A stretch of 64,000 bases of DNA, taken from positions 94,591 to 158,590 of the forward strand of contig SZNP01000009.1 in the NCBI GenBank assembly GCA_005239435.1. Direction: 5' to 3'. The DNA comes from Halorussus salinisoli. GTDB lineage: Archaea > Halobacteriota > Halobacteria > Halobacteriales > Haladaptataceae. The first letter of the stretch is position 1. The number at the start of each line of letters is the position of its first letter. The translations under genes and the position numbers were made by a program. Positions 52,839-62,031 of this stretch are shown here, one piece after another. The notes beneath the pieces are model-generated. The model was not told the DNA's origin. It saw only the letters and a program-made list of their open reading frames with translations, and ran no database searches.

Positions 52839-53267
52839 ATGAGCGCGCGCAACGACGTGGCCCCAGACACCCTCGGCGTCGAGTTGGCCGAGGACGGCAT
52901 CGTCGTGGAGTACACCGACGGCCGGGACACCTACTACCGCGGCGTCCCCGAGAAGGTAGCCGGGACGCTCCGAACCCAACCGAACAAACTCGTCCAGATT
53001 CTGGTCACGGACCCAACCGAGACCGAGGGCGTGATGATGTACGTCAACGACCGCAACACACACGACGACATCCTCGAATCGTCGGGCGTCGGTCGGGTGA
53101 TGCTCGACCCCGGTGAGGAGGAAGAACTGTTCCCCGGCGTCACGGTTCGCATGGATGGCTACGCCATCGAAGTGGAGGCCGACCCCGAGACCGCCCGCGG
53201 CCGGGTGTTCGTCTTCGAGGAGGACGAACTCGACGAGCAGTCCTACGAGATGGTCAACGAAGACTGA
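52839..53267 (+). CDS. DUF5796 family protein
   Basis: A 142-residue acidic protein with no signal or membrane segment. VAPDTLGVELAEDGIVVEYTDGRDTYYRGVPE and GVMMYVNDRNTHDDILESSGVGRVMLDPGEEEELFPGVTVRM fit the haloarchaeal DUF5796 family. Function unknown. It is eight bases before the next gene, so the two are probably co-transcribed. ATG 52839 starts the conserved domain. Confidence 0.75.
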   Translation: MSARNDVAPDTLGVELAEDGIVVEYTDGRDTYYRGVPEKVAGTLRTQPNKLVQILVTDPTETEGVMMYVNDRNTHDDILESSGVGRVMLDPGEEEELFPGVTVRMDGYAIEVEADPETARGRVFVFEEDELDEQSYEMVNED

Positions 53268-53275
53268 CGCTCGCC

Positions 53276-53521
53276 ATGCCACTCCCGAAACGCTGGCAGT
53301 CGCTGAACCGCGGGACGGTCGGGACCGCTCCCGAGCAGTACGGCGCGTACGAACTCGGCGAGGACGGCGAGGTCCTCGAAGTCGGCTGGGGCGTCCTGCG
53401 CGACGAACTCAAGGACGCGCTGGCCTACGGGTCAGGCGACGAAGTCCGGTGGGAGACCTGCCAGACGAGAGCCGAGGCGAAGGAACTCGCGGAGGAACAC
53501 CGCGAACGCGCCGGTCTGTAA
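53276..53521 (+). CDS. Small conserved haloarchaeal protein, DUF7508-like with GIY-YIG-like pattern
   Basis: An 81-residue protein. The pattern APEQYGAYELGEDGEVLEVGWG, then LRDELKDAL and later RWETCQTRAEAKELAEEHRER resembles the skeleton of GIY-YIG domains (strand, helix with Arg, helix with Glu/His), but GIY appears as GAY and the second YIG as EVG. It may be a degenerate, non-cutting relative. Second gene of a pair with DUF5796. Confidence 0.6.
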   Translation: MPLPKRWQSLNRGTVGTAPEQYGAYELGEDGEVLEVGWGVLRDELKDALAYGSGDEVRWETCQTRAEAKELAEEHRERAGL

Positions 53522-53618
53522 CCCGGAGCGGGAGGCGACCGTGGCACGGGGGACGATCGAGGCCGACGGGCAGGAGAACCGCGCTCGGTGACACCGACGA
53601 CGGGACGCGCTTTCGCAG

Positions 53619-53753
53619 TTACTGAATATAGGAGGGGTCCTCGTGGTCGCAGTTCTCCTCGTGTTGCTCGGCGTCGGACTCGTCGTCGAACATCATCCCA
53701 CACCCCTCGCACTCGTACCACGTCACGTCGTCGCGCTGGGTTTTGACGACCAT
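53619..53753 (-). CDS. Small C2HC zinc-finger protein (44 aa)
   Basis: A 44-residue protein: MVVKTQRDDVTWYECEGCGM, then MFDDESDAEQHEENCDHEDP. The CxxC pair and the H-x4-C pair, 18 residues apart, make a classical zinc-binding knuckle, and the rest is short charged sequence. It matches a recurring class of haloarchaeal micro-proteins (DUF7128-like). Start and stop are clean and codon bias is normal. It is minus strand, divergent from the Cdc48-type gene. Confidence 0.7.
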   Translation of the reverse strand: MVVKTQRDDVTWYECEGCGMMFDDESDAEQHEENCDHEDPSYIQ

Positions 53754-53917
53754 GGTTGGAGATACTGTATCGGCGGACAAATCCTTTGTCCCGGAGTCGG
53801 TCGCTCGACGGAAGTCTGCTCGCGTCTCGACACCCGGCGGACTCCGACCACCGAGACGGAAACGCCGACCACCGCGACAGGGGAACCCTCAATACGGACG
53901 AGCAACGAGAGACTGAC

Positions 53918-56143
53918 ATGAACGCGAAGGGTTCCGCGGCAGTCGAACTCACCGTCCAGGGCGCGGAGAAGCGCGACGCGGGCCGGGGCATCGCTCGCAT
54001 CCCCGAATCGGCCCGGTCGGCGCTGAGCGTCCTGAGCGGCGACACCGTGGTCGTAGAAGGCGAGCGCGAGACCGTGGTCAAGGTTTGGCCCGCGGGGAGC
54101 GACGTGCCAGACGGCGCGGTCCAAATCGACGGCGAGACGCGATCCAACGCCGGAGTAAGCATCGGCGACGCGGTGACGGTTCGCCAGATTTCGGTCGCCG
54201 CGGCCGAGTCGGTGACGCTCGCGCCGACCGCCAGATTCGACCCCGACGACCGCGACACGCTCGAAGGGGCACTGAAGCGCACGCTCCAGGACCGGCCGGT
54301 CAAGGAGGGCGAGCGAGTCCGCATCGAACGACTCGGCGACGCGGGAACGTTTCGGGTCGGCGCGACCGACCCAGACGGCGTGGTCCGCGTGACCGACGGC
54401 ACCGACGTGACGGTCGCAATATCGTCCGGGTCGGGCGGCGTCGGGTCGGGGTCAACCGGGACAGGCCAATCCGGGTCGGGAACCGACGTTTCGATTCCCA
54501 TCGGCGGCGAGGGGAACGCCGACGGCCAGACGCCGTCCAAGCCGACGGGCGCGACCTACGAGGACATCGGCGGACTCGAAGAGGAACTCCGGCGGGTCCG
54601 CGAGATGGTCGAACTCCCGCTCTCGAACCCCGCGCTGTTCCGGCGTCTCGGTATCGATCCGCCGAAGGGCGTCCTGCTGTACGGCCCGCCAGGAACGGGG
54701 AAGACGATGATAGCCAAGGCGGTCGCAAACGAGGTAGACGCCCACTTCATCACGATTTCCGGGCCGGAGATCATGAGCAAGTACAAGGGCGAGAGCGAAG
54801 AGCGCCTGCGCGAGAAGTTCGAGGAGGCCCGCGAGAACGCTCCGACCATCCTCTTCTTCGACGAGATAGACGCCATCGCGGGCGAACGCGACGAGGAGAG
54901 CGACGTGGAGAATCGCGTGGTCGCCCAACTCCTCTCGCTGATGGACGGACTGGAGTCCCGCGGCGAAGTCGTGGTCATCGGCGCGACCAACCGGGTTGAC
55001 GCCATCGACCCCGCGCTTCGACGCGGCGGACGATTCGACCGCGAAATCGAAATCGGCGTGCCCGGCGAGGCCGGACGGCGCGAGGTGCTGGACGTTCACA
55101 CCCGCGGGATGCCGCTGGCCGACGGCGTGGACCTGGACCGACTCGCGGCCTCGACCCACGGATTCGTCGGCGCGGACCTCCACGCGCTCTCGACCGAGGC
55201 GGCGATGGCCGCGCTCCGGCGGGCGCGCGACGCCGGGGCCGACGACGAGGCGCTGATGGACGTGAAAGTCACCCGCGAGGACTTCGAGACCGCGATGGCC
55301 TCGGTAGACCCCTCGGCGATGCGCGAGTTCGTCGCCGAATCGCCCGAAATCGGCTTCGACGCGGTGGGTGACTTGGAGGAGGCCAAGCAGACGCTAACCG
55401 AGGCCGTGGAGTGGCCGCTCGCGTACCGGAACCTCTTCGAGAAGACCAACACCGAACCGCCGACGGGCATCCTGTTGCACGGCCCGCCGGGGACCGGTAA
55501 GACACTGCTCGCGCGGGCGCTGGCGGGCGAGAGCGGTGTCAACTTCATATCTGTGGAAGGTCCTGAACTGTTGGCCGCTCCTGTCGGCGAAACTGAAGCG
55601 AAAGTTCGAGAGATATTCGACAAAGCGAGGCAGGCCGCTCCTGCCATCATCTTCTTCGACGAAATCGATGCAATCGTGAGAGAGCGTGGTACCGGACACA
55701 GTGGCGGAGGAGAGGTCAACGATAGGGTGGTCTCCCAGTTGCTCACTGAAATGGACGGATTGACGGACAATCCCAACATCGTCATCCTCGGAGCAACCAA
55801 CCGCTACGAGAGTATAGACCGCGCCTTGCTTCGGCCCGGCCGACTGGAGGAACACATCGAGGTCCCCGCGCCCGGCGAGGAGGGCCGCCGGGCGATTCTG
55901 TCGGTTCACGCCGACGACAAGCCTCTCGCCGACGACGTGGACCTGGACGACCTCGCCGCGGAACTGGAGGGGTACACCGGGGCCGACCTGGAGGCGGTGG
56001 TCCGGGACGCCTCGATGCGGGCGATTCGGGAGGCCGCCGACGCGTGGGGCGTCGAACAGGCCGACGAGAACGCCGGCGAAATCGAAATCAAGCGCCGACA
56101 CTTCGACGCCGCCGTGGAGAAGGTCAGACCGACGCTGGACTGA
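53918..56143 (+). CDS. Cdc48-type AAA+ ATPase
   Basis: A 741-residue double-AAA protein. The N-domain (about 5-200: VELTVQGAEKRDAGRGIARI) is followed by a Gly/Ser-rich linker and D1 with Walker A GPPGTGKTM (about 255) and Walker B ILFFDEIDAI. D2 has GPPGTGKTLLARAL and IIFFDEIDAIV, each with the pore and arginine-finger regions. It likely unfolds ubiquitin-like or other tagged substrates. A stretch in D2 (about 55540-55820) has lower GC content than the flanks. ATG 53918 begins the conserved N-domain; it starts inside a promoter-like region upstream. Confidence 0.93.
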   Translation: MNAKGSAAVELTVQGAEKRDAGRGIARIPESARSALSVLSGDTVVVEGERETVVKVWPAGSDVPDGAVQIDGETRSNAGVSIGDAVTVRQISVAAAESVTLAPTARFDPDDRDTLEGALKRTLQDRPVKEGERVRIERLGDAGTFRVGATDPDGVVRVTDGTDVTVAISSGSGGVGSGSTGTGQSGSGTDVSIPIGGEGNADGQTPSKPTGATYEDIGGLEEELRRVREMVELPLSNPALFRRLGIDPPKGVLLYGPPGTGKTMIAKAVANEVDAHFITISGPEIMSKYKGESEERLREKFEEARENAPTILFFDEIDAIAGERDEESDVENRVVAQLLSLMDGLESRGEVVVIGATNRVDAIDPALRRGGRFDREIEIGVPGEAGRREVLDVHTRGMPLADGVDLDRLAASTHGFVGADLHALSTEAAMAALRRARDAGADDEALMDVKVTREDFETAMASVDPSAMREFVAESPEIGFDAVGDLEEAKQTLTEAVEWPLAYRNLFEKTNTEPPTGILLHGPPGTGKTLLARALAGESGVNFISVEGPELLAAPVGETEAKVREIFDKARQAAPAIIFFDEIDAIVRERGTGHSGGGEVNDRVVSQLLTEMDGLTDNPNIVILGATNRYESIDRALLRPGRLEEHIEVPAPGEEGRRAILSVHADDKPLADDVDLDDLAAELEGYTGADLEAVVRDASMRAIREAADAWGVEQADENAGEIEIKRRHFDAAVEKVRPTLD

Positions 56144-56356
56144 GACCCGAAGCGGCGGAACCGGCGAAAGCTGGGGAGTCCGAAGGCTACGTCTCCGGGT
56201 CGGCCCACGTCGAACGGCGGACGTGTTGGCGTCCGGACGCGTCCTCGTGAGTTCCCAGTAGACGGCAGTCCACGGGCCGCCGATTCGTAGTCTCGACGCC
56301 GAATCGGGAACAAGCTTGAAGCGTGCTTGCCTGCAAACGAGAGTAGGTGGGTACGA

Positions 56357-57604
56357 ATGGACATCTCCGATGCAGTAACGACCGAGTACGTGGACGTGAA
56401 CCCCGGTACCAGATTGGGGAAACTCCGAGGACTGTTCGACGAGGACCAGAGCCTCGACGCTATCGTCGTCCGCGGTGAGGGCAAGTTCGACGGTCTCGTC
56501 ACCCGGAAAGACCTCGTCAGTTCGCACCACAACCCCGACGCCAAGGCCCAGTCGGTGGTGCGCCATCCGCCGAAAGTTAGCCGAACCGAGGACGTGCGCG
56601 AGACCGCCCGACTGATGGTCGAGAACGGGGTGAAACTGCTTCCCGTGTTCGAGGACGACGCGTTCCGAGCGGTCGTCACGGCGACCGACCTCCTGAAGGC
56701 GGTACAGGAGAACCTCGGCGCGCTCGACGTGTCCGACGTCTACACCTCGGAACTGCTCACGGTCGCTCCCGACGACAGTCTCGGCGAGGTGATCAACCTG
56801 GTTCGGACGCACCAGTTCACCCGCGTCCCAGTCGTGGACGACGGCGAGACGGTCGGCATGATAAGCCTCTACGACCTCGTGGACTTCACGACGCGGGAGG
56901 TGGACCGCGAGCAGGGCGGAAACAGCAACGCGACCGACTCGTTCGGCGGCGGCGTCTCCAAGAGTCAGGGGCGCACGCACGGTGGTTGGGGCGAACGCTC
57001 GGGACTGGCCGCCCGACTCCTGGACCTGCCCGCCCGCGACGTGATGAACACGCCGGTCGCGACGATTACGCCCGACGCGGGACTCGACGAGGCGCTCGAA
57101 AAGATGCTGGAACACAACTACTCGTCGCTGGTCGTCGTCCCCGAAGGGTTCTCCAAACCCGAGGGCATCGTGACCGAGACCGACCTGCTCCGGGCGCTGA
57201 CGTGGACCGAGGACGAGCAGTACAACGTCCAGGTGTTCGGCGTGGACCTCATGGACGACCTCACGCGCGAGAGCGTCGCCGAGCGCATCGAGGAGATAGA
57301 CGGGAAGTACCAGAAGATGGACCTGCTCGAAGCCAACGTGGTGTTCCACCGGCACAAGGAGAAGTTGCGAGGCACGCCGCTCCTCCAAGCCACGATTCGA
57401 CTGTTCACCAACGAAGGGCTGTTCTCTGGCACGGGTGAGGGGTACGGCGCGAGGGCGTCGTTCGACGAGGCCGCGGCGACCGTCGAGGAGAACGCGCTGT
57501 CCGACAAGGAGCGCAAGTCGCCTCGGAGCCAGATGGAACACGAGCGCGAACGGACCGCCGAACTCCTCCAGTGGTGGCGCGTCGGCGAAGTCAGCGAAGA
57601 GTAG
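56357..57604 (+). CDS. Four-CBS-domain protein with HPF/RaiA-like C-terminus
   Basis: A 415-residue protein. CBS modules can be traced at about 1-50, 65-120, 125-180 and 230-285 (DISDAVTTEYVDVNPGTRLG; VYTSELLTVAPDDSLGEVIN; ARDVMNTPVATITPDAGLDE). The last 120 residues (VQVFGVDLMDDLTRESVAER, KMDLLEANVVFHRHKEK, LLQATIRLFTNEGLFSGTGE, GARASFDEAAATVEEN) look like the ribosome-hibernation HPF/RaiA fold, with its alternating strands and DLAxA-type helix. The fusion suggests energy-sensing control of ribosome activity. ATG 56357 fits the CBS start. Confidence 0.82.
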   Translation: MDISDAVTTEYVDVNPGTRLGKLRGLFDEDQSLDAIVVRGEGKFDGLVTRKDLVSSHHNPDAKAQSVVRHPPKVSRTEDVRETARLMVENGVKLLPVFEDDAFRAVVTATDLLKAVQENLGALDVSDVYTSELLTVAPDDSLGEVINLVRTHQFTRVPVVDDGETVGMISLYDLVDFTTREVDREQGGNSNATDSFGGGVSKSQGRTHGGWGERSGLAARLLDLPARDVMNTPVATITPDAGLDEALEKMLEHNYSSLVVVPEGFSKPEGIVTETDLLRALTWTEDEQYNVQVFGVDLMDDLTRESVAERIEEIDGKYQKMDLLEANVVFHRHKEKLRGTPLLQATIRLFTNEGLFSGTGEGYGARASFDEAAATVEENALSDKERKSPRSQMEHERERTAELLQWWRVGEVSEE

Positions 57605-57896
57605 AACGTCGGCAGGACATTCGGAGCAATCGTTTCGGTTGCATTCTTACTTTCAAAAGCAATATTTTCGATTGTTTCGGAACGCCATAGAGTTATTACG
57701 CTGTCTAATTCGCTCCGGATCGGTCCCTCGTAAACGAGCCCGACCATCGACTGGCGGGACGTCTCGGCCGACCGAACCACCGTTTGGGCGTCCTCGTTCG
57801 CCTTCGACTCTCACCGACGCTGCGTATCTGAACACCACCTTGCGAACTATCCTCAAAGACTATTTGCCCGGCCTCCGATAGTTCTTCAGGCACACT

Positions 57897-59144
57897 ATGA
57901 CTGGCATCACCTACGAAGACTTCATCGACCTCGGCTACGACCCCGTCGAAACCGACCTCGTCTGCGAGTTCTACGTCGAACCGGCCGCCGACATGGACAT
58001 GGAGGCCGCCGCCAGTCGCGTGGCCTCCGAGAGTTCCAACGGGACGTGGGCCGAGTTGCAGGTCGAAGGCTCGGTGCGGAACCTCAGCGCCACGGCCTGC
58101 GGTATCGACGGGAATCGAGTGACGGTCGCGTACCCAGACGCACTGTTCGAGGCGGGCAACATGCCCCAGGTCCTGTCGTGCATCGCGGGCAACATCCTAG
58201 GCATGAAAGCCGTAGAGCGCATCCGCCTGCTCGACTGCGAGTGGCCCGAGAAACTGACGACCTCCTTCCCCGGACCGCAGTTCGGCACGAGCGTCCGAAA
58301 CGACATCTTCGACGCGGGCGACCGACCCATCACCGCGACGGTGCCCAAGCCCAAAGTCGGCCTCACGACCGACCAGCACGTACAGGTCGGCTACGAGGCG
58401 TGGACCGGCGGCATCGACCTCCTGAAGGACGACGAGAACCTCACCGACCAGGAGTTCAACCCCTTCGAAGAGCGCCTGAATCGAAGCCTCGAAAAGCGCG
58501 ACCAGGCCGAGGAGGAGACCGGCGAGAAGAAGAGCTACCTGGTCAACGTCACCGCCGACGGCGACGAGATGTTGAACCGCGTGGACTTGGCGGCCGAACA
58601 GGGCTGTGAGTACGTGATGGTGGACGTGATTACGACCGGGTGGGCCGCGGTCCAGCAGGTCCGCCAGCGATGCGAGAAACACGGTCTCGCCATCCACGCC
58701 CACCGCGCGATGCACGCCGCCTTCGACCGACTGGAGACCCACGGCGTCTCGATGCGGGTCATCGCGCAGGTCGCCCGCCTCTGTGGCGTCGACCACATCC
58801 ACACCGGGACCGCCGACCTCGGCAAACTCGAAAACGAGGACACGGTAGGCATCAACGAGTGGCTCTATTCGGACCTCTACGGCCTGAACGACGTCCTCCC
58901 GATGGCCTCCGGCGGGCTTCACCCCGGACTCGTTCCGGAACTCGTCGACCGCGCCGGGACCAACATCGGGATTCAGGCGGGCGGCGGCGTCCACGGTCAC
59001 CCGGACGGGACCCACGCCGGAGCCAAGGCCCTCCGGCAGGCCATCGACGGGACGATGGAAGGCGTCCCGCTCGAAGAGTACGCCGACGACCACCCGGAAC
59101 TGGCGACCGCACTCGACAAGTGGGGCACCGACACGCCGCGGTAG
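57897..59144 (+). CDS. rbcL: Ribulose-1,5-bisphosphate carboxylase, form III (archaeal)
   Basis: A 415-residue RuBisCO large subunit. Catalytic landmarks: TVPKPKVG (two active-site Lys), GGIDLLKDDEN (carbamylated Lys, and Asp and Glu for Mg2+), HAHRAMHAAF, HTGTADLGKLE (loop-6 Lys) and SGGLHPG. No form I small subunit gene is present. In archaea this enzyme uses ribulose bisphosphate from nucleotide salvage (AMP pathway) rather than a Calvin cycle; no other gene of that pathway is visible here. Confidence 0.95.
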   Translation: MTGITYEDFIDLGYDPVETDLVCEFYVEPAADMDMEAAASRVASESSNGTWAELQVEGSVRNLSATACGIDGNRVTVAYPDALFEAGNMPQVLSCIAGNILGMKAVERIRLLDCEWPEKLTTSFPGPQFGTSVRNDIFDAGDRPITATVPKPKVGLTTDQHVQVGYEAWTGGIDLLKDDENLTDQEFNPFEERLNRSLEKRDQAEEETGEKKSYLVNVTADGDEMLNRVDLAAEQGCEYVMVDVITTGWAAVQQVRQRCEKHGLAIHAHRAMHAAFDRLETHGVSMRVIAQVARLCGVDHIHTGTADLGKLENEDTVGINEWLYSDLYGLNDVLPMASGGLHPGLVPELVDRAGTNIGIQAGGGVHGHPDGTHAGAKALRQAIDGTMEGVPLEEYADDHPELATALDKWGTDTPR

Positions 59145-59472
59145 TCGGTCGGTCAGAGCGCCGACGCCGAGTACGATTCTGGATTTTGCACCCTTATATC
59201 AATGTTGTAGAAACCGAGACGTCCCATAGGTAATAAACGACCGACTGATAATAACCGGGCAGTCACGTCGGAGGAGTTGTCTAGAGTCGTTGCCGGACGG
59301 CCGGCGACCCGGGCGACCGGTGAGATGCCACCGCGGCGGCGTCCGATAGCGGATGTCGTTCGAGTAACCGGCTATCGGGTGAAATTCGAACGCCCACACA
59401 GGTCTCGGAGTATGTAAAGCCGCTATTTGAGTTTACAGAAAGTCCTTTGGAGTGCCCCCGAAACGAGAGGGC
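59145..59472. other. 328-base intergenic region
   Basis: Downstream of rbcL. TTATATCA near 59192-59199 and TAATAA patches near 59230-59250 could be promoters. The right end precedes the lipoprotein gene at 59473. No coding frame of normal composition and no recognisable repeat. Confidence 0.4.
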
Positions 59473-60375
59473 ATGAACCGACGCGAACTCCTCCATCGTG
59501 CCAGCGCGCTGGCCGCCGTCGCTGGCGTCGCTGGCTGTCTCGGTAGTGCTGGTAGCGACTCCCCACCGACGGACCGCGAGCCGACGACCGACTCCGGGGC
59601 GACCACCGACGACGCCCGCGGCCGATTCTCCGGGGTCAGGTCCGACCACGACGACCCCTTCCGGACGATTTCCGTGGGAAGCCGCGAAGAAGTCGCCTTC
59701 CCCGACAACAACCAGCCCCGCGGCGTTCGGGTCTGGAACGCCGCCGACGAGAGTCGAGAGATATCCGTACGGGTCGCCCGAAGCGCCGAAATCCTCGTGG
59801 ACCGGACCCTCGATTTCGAAGCCGACGCCTACCTCGAACTCGTCCTGAACGAACCCGCCGACTACGCACTCTCGGTCGGTCTCGCGGACGGAGACGCGAC
59901 GACGGTCGATATCTCCCGCACGTCCTTCGACTGCAACCAGACCGGGACCGACGCGGGGGTCATGCCCGACGGCCGCGTCGAAACCATGTCGATGTCCACC
60001 GCGATGGCGTGCCACGGCCCGGAAGTCGCCGACGCCGCTCTCTCGGTCGGGCGGAGGTCCTGCGGCACCGAACACCGCGCGACGGTCGGCTTCGAGGGCG
60101 AGCGGGTCCGGATGGACGGCGCGGTCAGAACTCCGACGCCGCAGTCCGACCTCTCGCTCGCAGGGACCGACTACGACCGAACCGCCGATGCGCTGACGGT
60201 CCGCGTCCGTGCGAGCGAGACCGACGACGGCGACCCGGGTACCCAGTGCGTCGGCGAAGTCACCTACGAGGCGACGGTGGACTTCGAGTACGCGCTCCCG
60301 GACGAGGTGGCCGTCGTCCACGAGAGCATGGACGAGACCCTCGAAGTGACGCGGGCGGACCGAGGCGGGGATTAG
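59473..60375 (+). CDS. Tat/Sec lipoprotein of unknown function
   Basis: A 300-residue protein. The N-terminus MNRRELLHRASALAAVAGVAGC has an RR motif and lipobox (VAGC at residue 22), then a Thr/Asp-rich spacer (about 25-55). The mature domain looks all-beta and acidic, with two cysteine pairs (FDCNQTGTD, MACHGPEV, RSCGTEHRA, GTQCVGEV). No family recognised. Its TAG stop overlaps the TAA of the convergent BrkB-type gene. Confidence 0.68.
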   Translation: MNRRELLHRASALAAVAGVAGCLGSAGSDSPPTDREPTTDSGATTDDARGRFSGVRSDHDDPFRTISVGSREEVAFPDNNQPRGVRVWNAADESREISVRVARSAEILVDRTLDFEADAYLELVLNEPADYALSVGLADGDATTVDISRTSFDCNQTGTDAGVMPDGRVETMSMSTAMACHGPEVADAALSVGRRSCGTEHRATVGFEGERVRMDGAVRTPTPQSDLSLAGTDYDRTADALTVRVRASETDDGDPGTQCVGEVTYEATVDFEYALPDEVAVVHESMDETLEVTRADRGGD

Positions 60376-61166
60376 CTCGACAGTTGGATTCGGCCGCCGA
60401 GGACCGAGTTCACCACTGCACCGAACAGGACGACCGCTCCCGCGAAGTAGAGCCACGTCAGCAGGAGTAACACCGCGCCGATGACCCCGTAGGCCTGGTA
60501 TCGCCCGGCGTTCGAGAGGTAGAACTGGAACAACACCTGTAGCGCGACCCACCCGATGCCCGCGACGACGGCACCCGGAAGCGCCTCCCGGACGGACACG
60601 TCGACCGGCGGCATGACGTAATACAGCGGCAGGAACGCCACGACGAGACCGGCGACGAGCGCCAGATTCCCGAGGACGTTGGCGAACGGGACCGCCTCGG
60701 CGAGCGAGGGCGACCGGAGGACGTAGCCGACCGCGACCATCAGGGCCACCGCGACGACGATCAGTCCGATAGTCACTGCGCCGTCCACTACCTGCTCGAC
60801 GAGCGACGGGTCGCGCTCGGTACCGTAGGCCTCCGAGAACGCGATGTCCAGACCGCGGAACAGCTTGAGCGCGCTCCACGCGACGGTGACGAAGCCGACG
60901 ACGCCCGCGCTGGTCCGACCGGTCGAACTCGTGAGCGCCTTCCCGAGGACTCGCTCGCCCGACGACGACAGCACGCTCTGGAACTGCTGGACGACGAAAT
61001 CCGCGAACGCCTGCCCGCCCACGACGCTCCCGACGACCAACACGAGCAACGCCAACGGAATCAGCGAGACGAACGCGTAGTAGGCGACGCTCGCGGCCAA
61101 GAACATGACGTTACGGTCGCGCGCCACGTCTACGACTCGCTTGACGCGGCTCTGAGAAGTGGCCAT
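60372..61166 (-). CDS. YihY/BrkB family membrane protein
   Basis: A 264-residue six-helix protein. FLAASVAYYAFVSLIPLALLVLV at residues about 20-43, a loop with FVTVAWSALKLFRGLDIAFSEAYG, and helices at about 130-155, 165-190, 200-225 and 235-258 match the YihY/BrkB family. Role unknown (once called ribonuclease BN, wrongly). ATG 61166 matches the family start MATSQSRVKR. Confidence 0.9.
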   Translation of the reverse strand: MATSQSRVKRVVDVARDRNVMFLAASVAYYAFVSLIPLALLVLVVGSVVGGQAFADFVVQQFQSVLSSSGERVLGKALTSSTGRTSAGVVGFVTVAWSALKLFRGLDIAFSEAYGTERDPSLVEQVVDGAVTIGLIVVAVALMVAVGYVLRSPSLAEAVPFANVLGNLALVAGLVVAFLPLYYVMPPVDVSVREALPGAVVAGIGWVALQVLFQFYLSNAGRYQAYGVIGAVLLLLTWLYFAGAVVLFGAVVNSVLGGRIQLSS

Positions 61167-61232
61167 AGTCGCTGTAAACGTCGGCCACGCCTTTAGGCCG
61201 TACGGCCCGGTCCGCAACGGTCCAGGGGAGAC

Positions 61233-61901
61233 CTACCCCGTCGTGGTCTCGCTCCCGCCGACGGGGGTCGTCTCGGGCGGTTCGGTCCGCTCCAGCGTCA
61301 ATCTCGAGAAGTCGTTGCATCGGCTCGACGACACGACGCTGTACCACTCGCCGACGAGTATCTCGGGCAGTTCGGGCCGTGCCCCTGGGGTCGTTTCGGC
61401 CGGGGTCGTCTCGTCGGCAGGTGTCGTCGTCTCGTTCCCCGGCGTCGTCTCCTCCTGAAGTGCGGCCTCGGTCGTCGTGTCGTCCGCGGGTGTCGTCTCG
61501 TTTCCGGGTGTCGTCTCGTCGCCGAGCGTCGGCGTCTCTTCCGCCGGAGTCGTCGTCTCGGGAGTCCGAGTTTCCAGCACTCGCTGGGGGACGAACAGTC
61601 CCCGGTATCCGAGGTCGATTTCGTCCCGGAGCGCCCGGACGATGAGTATCTGGACCTCCCGTTGCTCACCGTCTTCGAAGCATTCGCCGGGGATGGTCTG
61701 GGTCGCTGGGTTCCCCTGCGGGTCCCTCGGTCGGAACCGGACTCTGAACTGGTCGCCTTCTTGCAGGCTCAAACTGAACGCGTTCTGTACCTGCTGTGCC
61801 GACGCACCACCGACCGTGAACCCCGCGAGGCCGAGGACGCCCGCGGCCGCGCCTGCTCGGAGTACGTCGCGTCGTCGTGGTGAGTCACTCTCGTCTGCCA
61901 T
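61233..61901 (-). CDS. Exported protein with Thr/Glu/Pro repeat region
   Basis: A 222-residue protein. The Tat-type signal (SPRRRDVLRAGAAAGVLGLAGF) ends at ASAQ, with no lipobox cysteine. Residues about 30-110 form a small beta domain with two cysteines. Residues about 115-180 are a repeat of ETTPGNETT/PADETT units, an O-glycosylated-mucin-like spacer, followed by a C-terminal block (ILVGEWYSVVSSSRCNDFSRLTLERTEPPE). Likely cell-surface, function unknown. Confidence 0.68.
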   Translation of the reverse strand: MADESDSPRRRDVLRAGAAAGVLGLAGFTVGGASAQQVQNAFSLSLQEGDQFRVRFRPRDPQGNPATQTIPGECFEDGEQREVQILIVRALRDEIDLGYRGLFVPQRVLETRTPETTTPAEETPTLGDETTPGNETTPADDTTTEAALQEETTPGNETTTPADETTPAETTPGARPELPEILVGEWYSVVSSSRCNDFSRLTLERTEPPETTPVGGSETTTG

Positions 61902-62031
61902 ACCCGGATTTCCGCACCGTCGCCTCTTATACCGAACTGGCAGTTCACGGCCCCTATCCCGGCCTAATCCGGAGACATTCGGATTACGTCCGAGCAACCG
62001 GGGTTACGGGCGAGAAACGGTCGGTTTCGCC

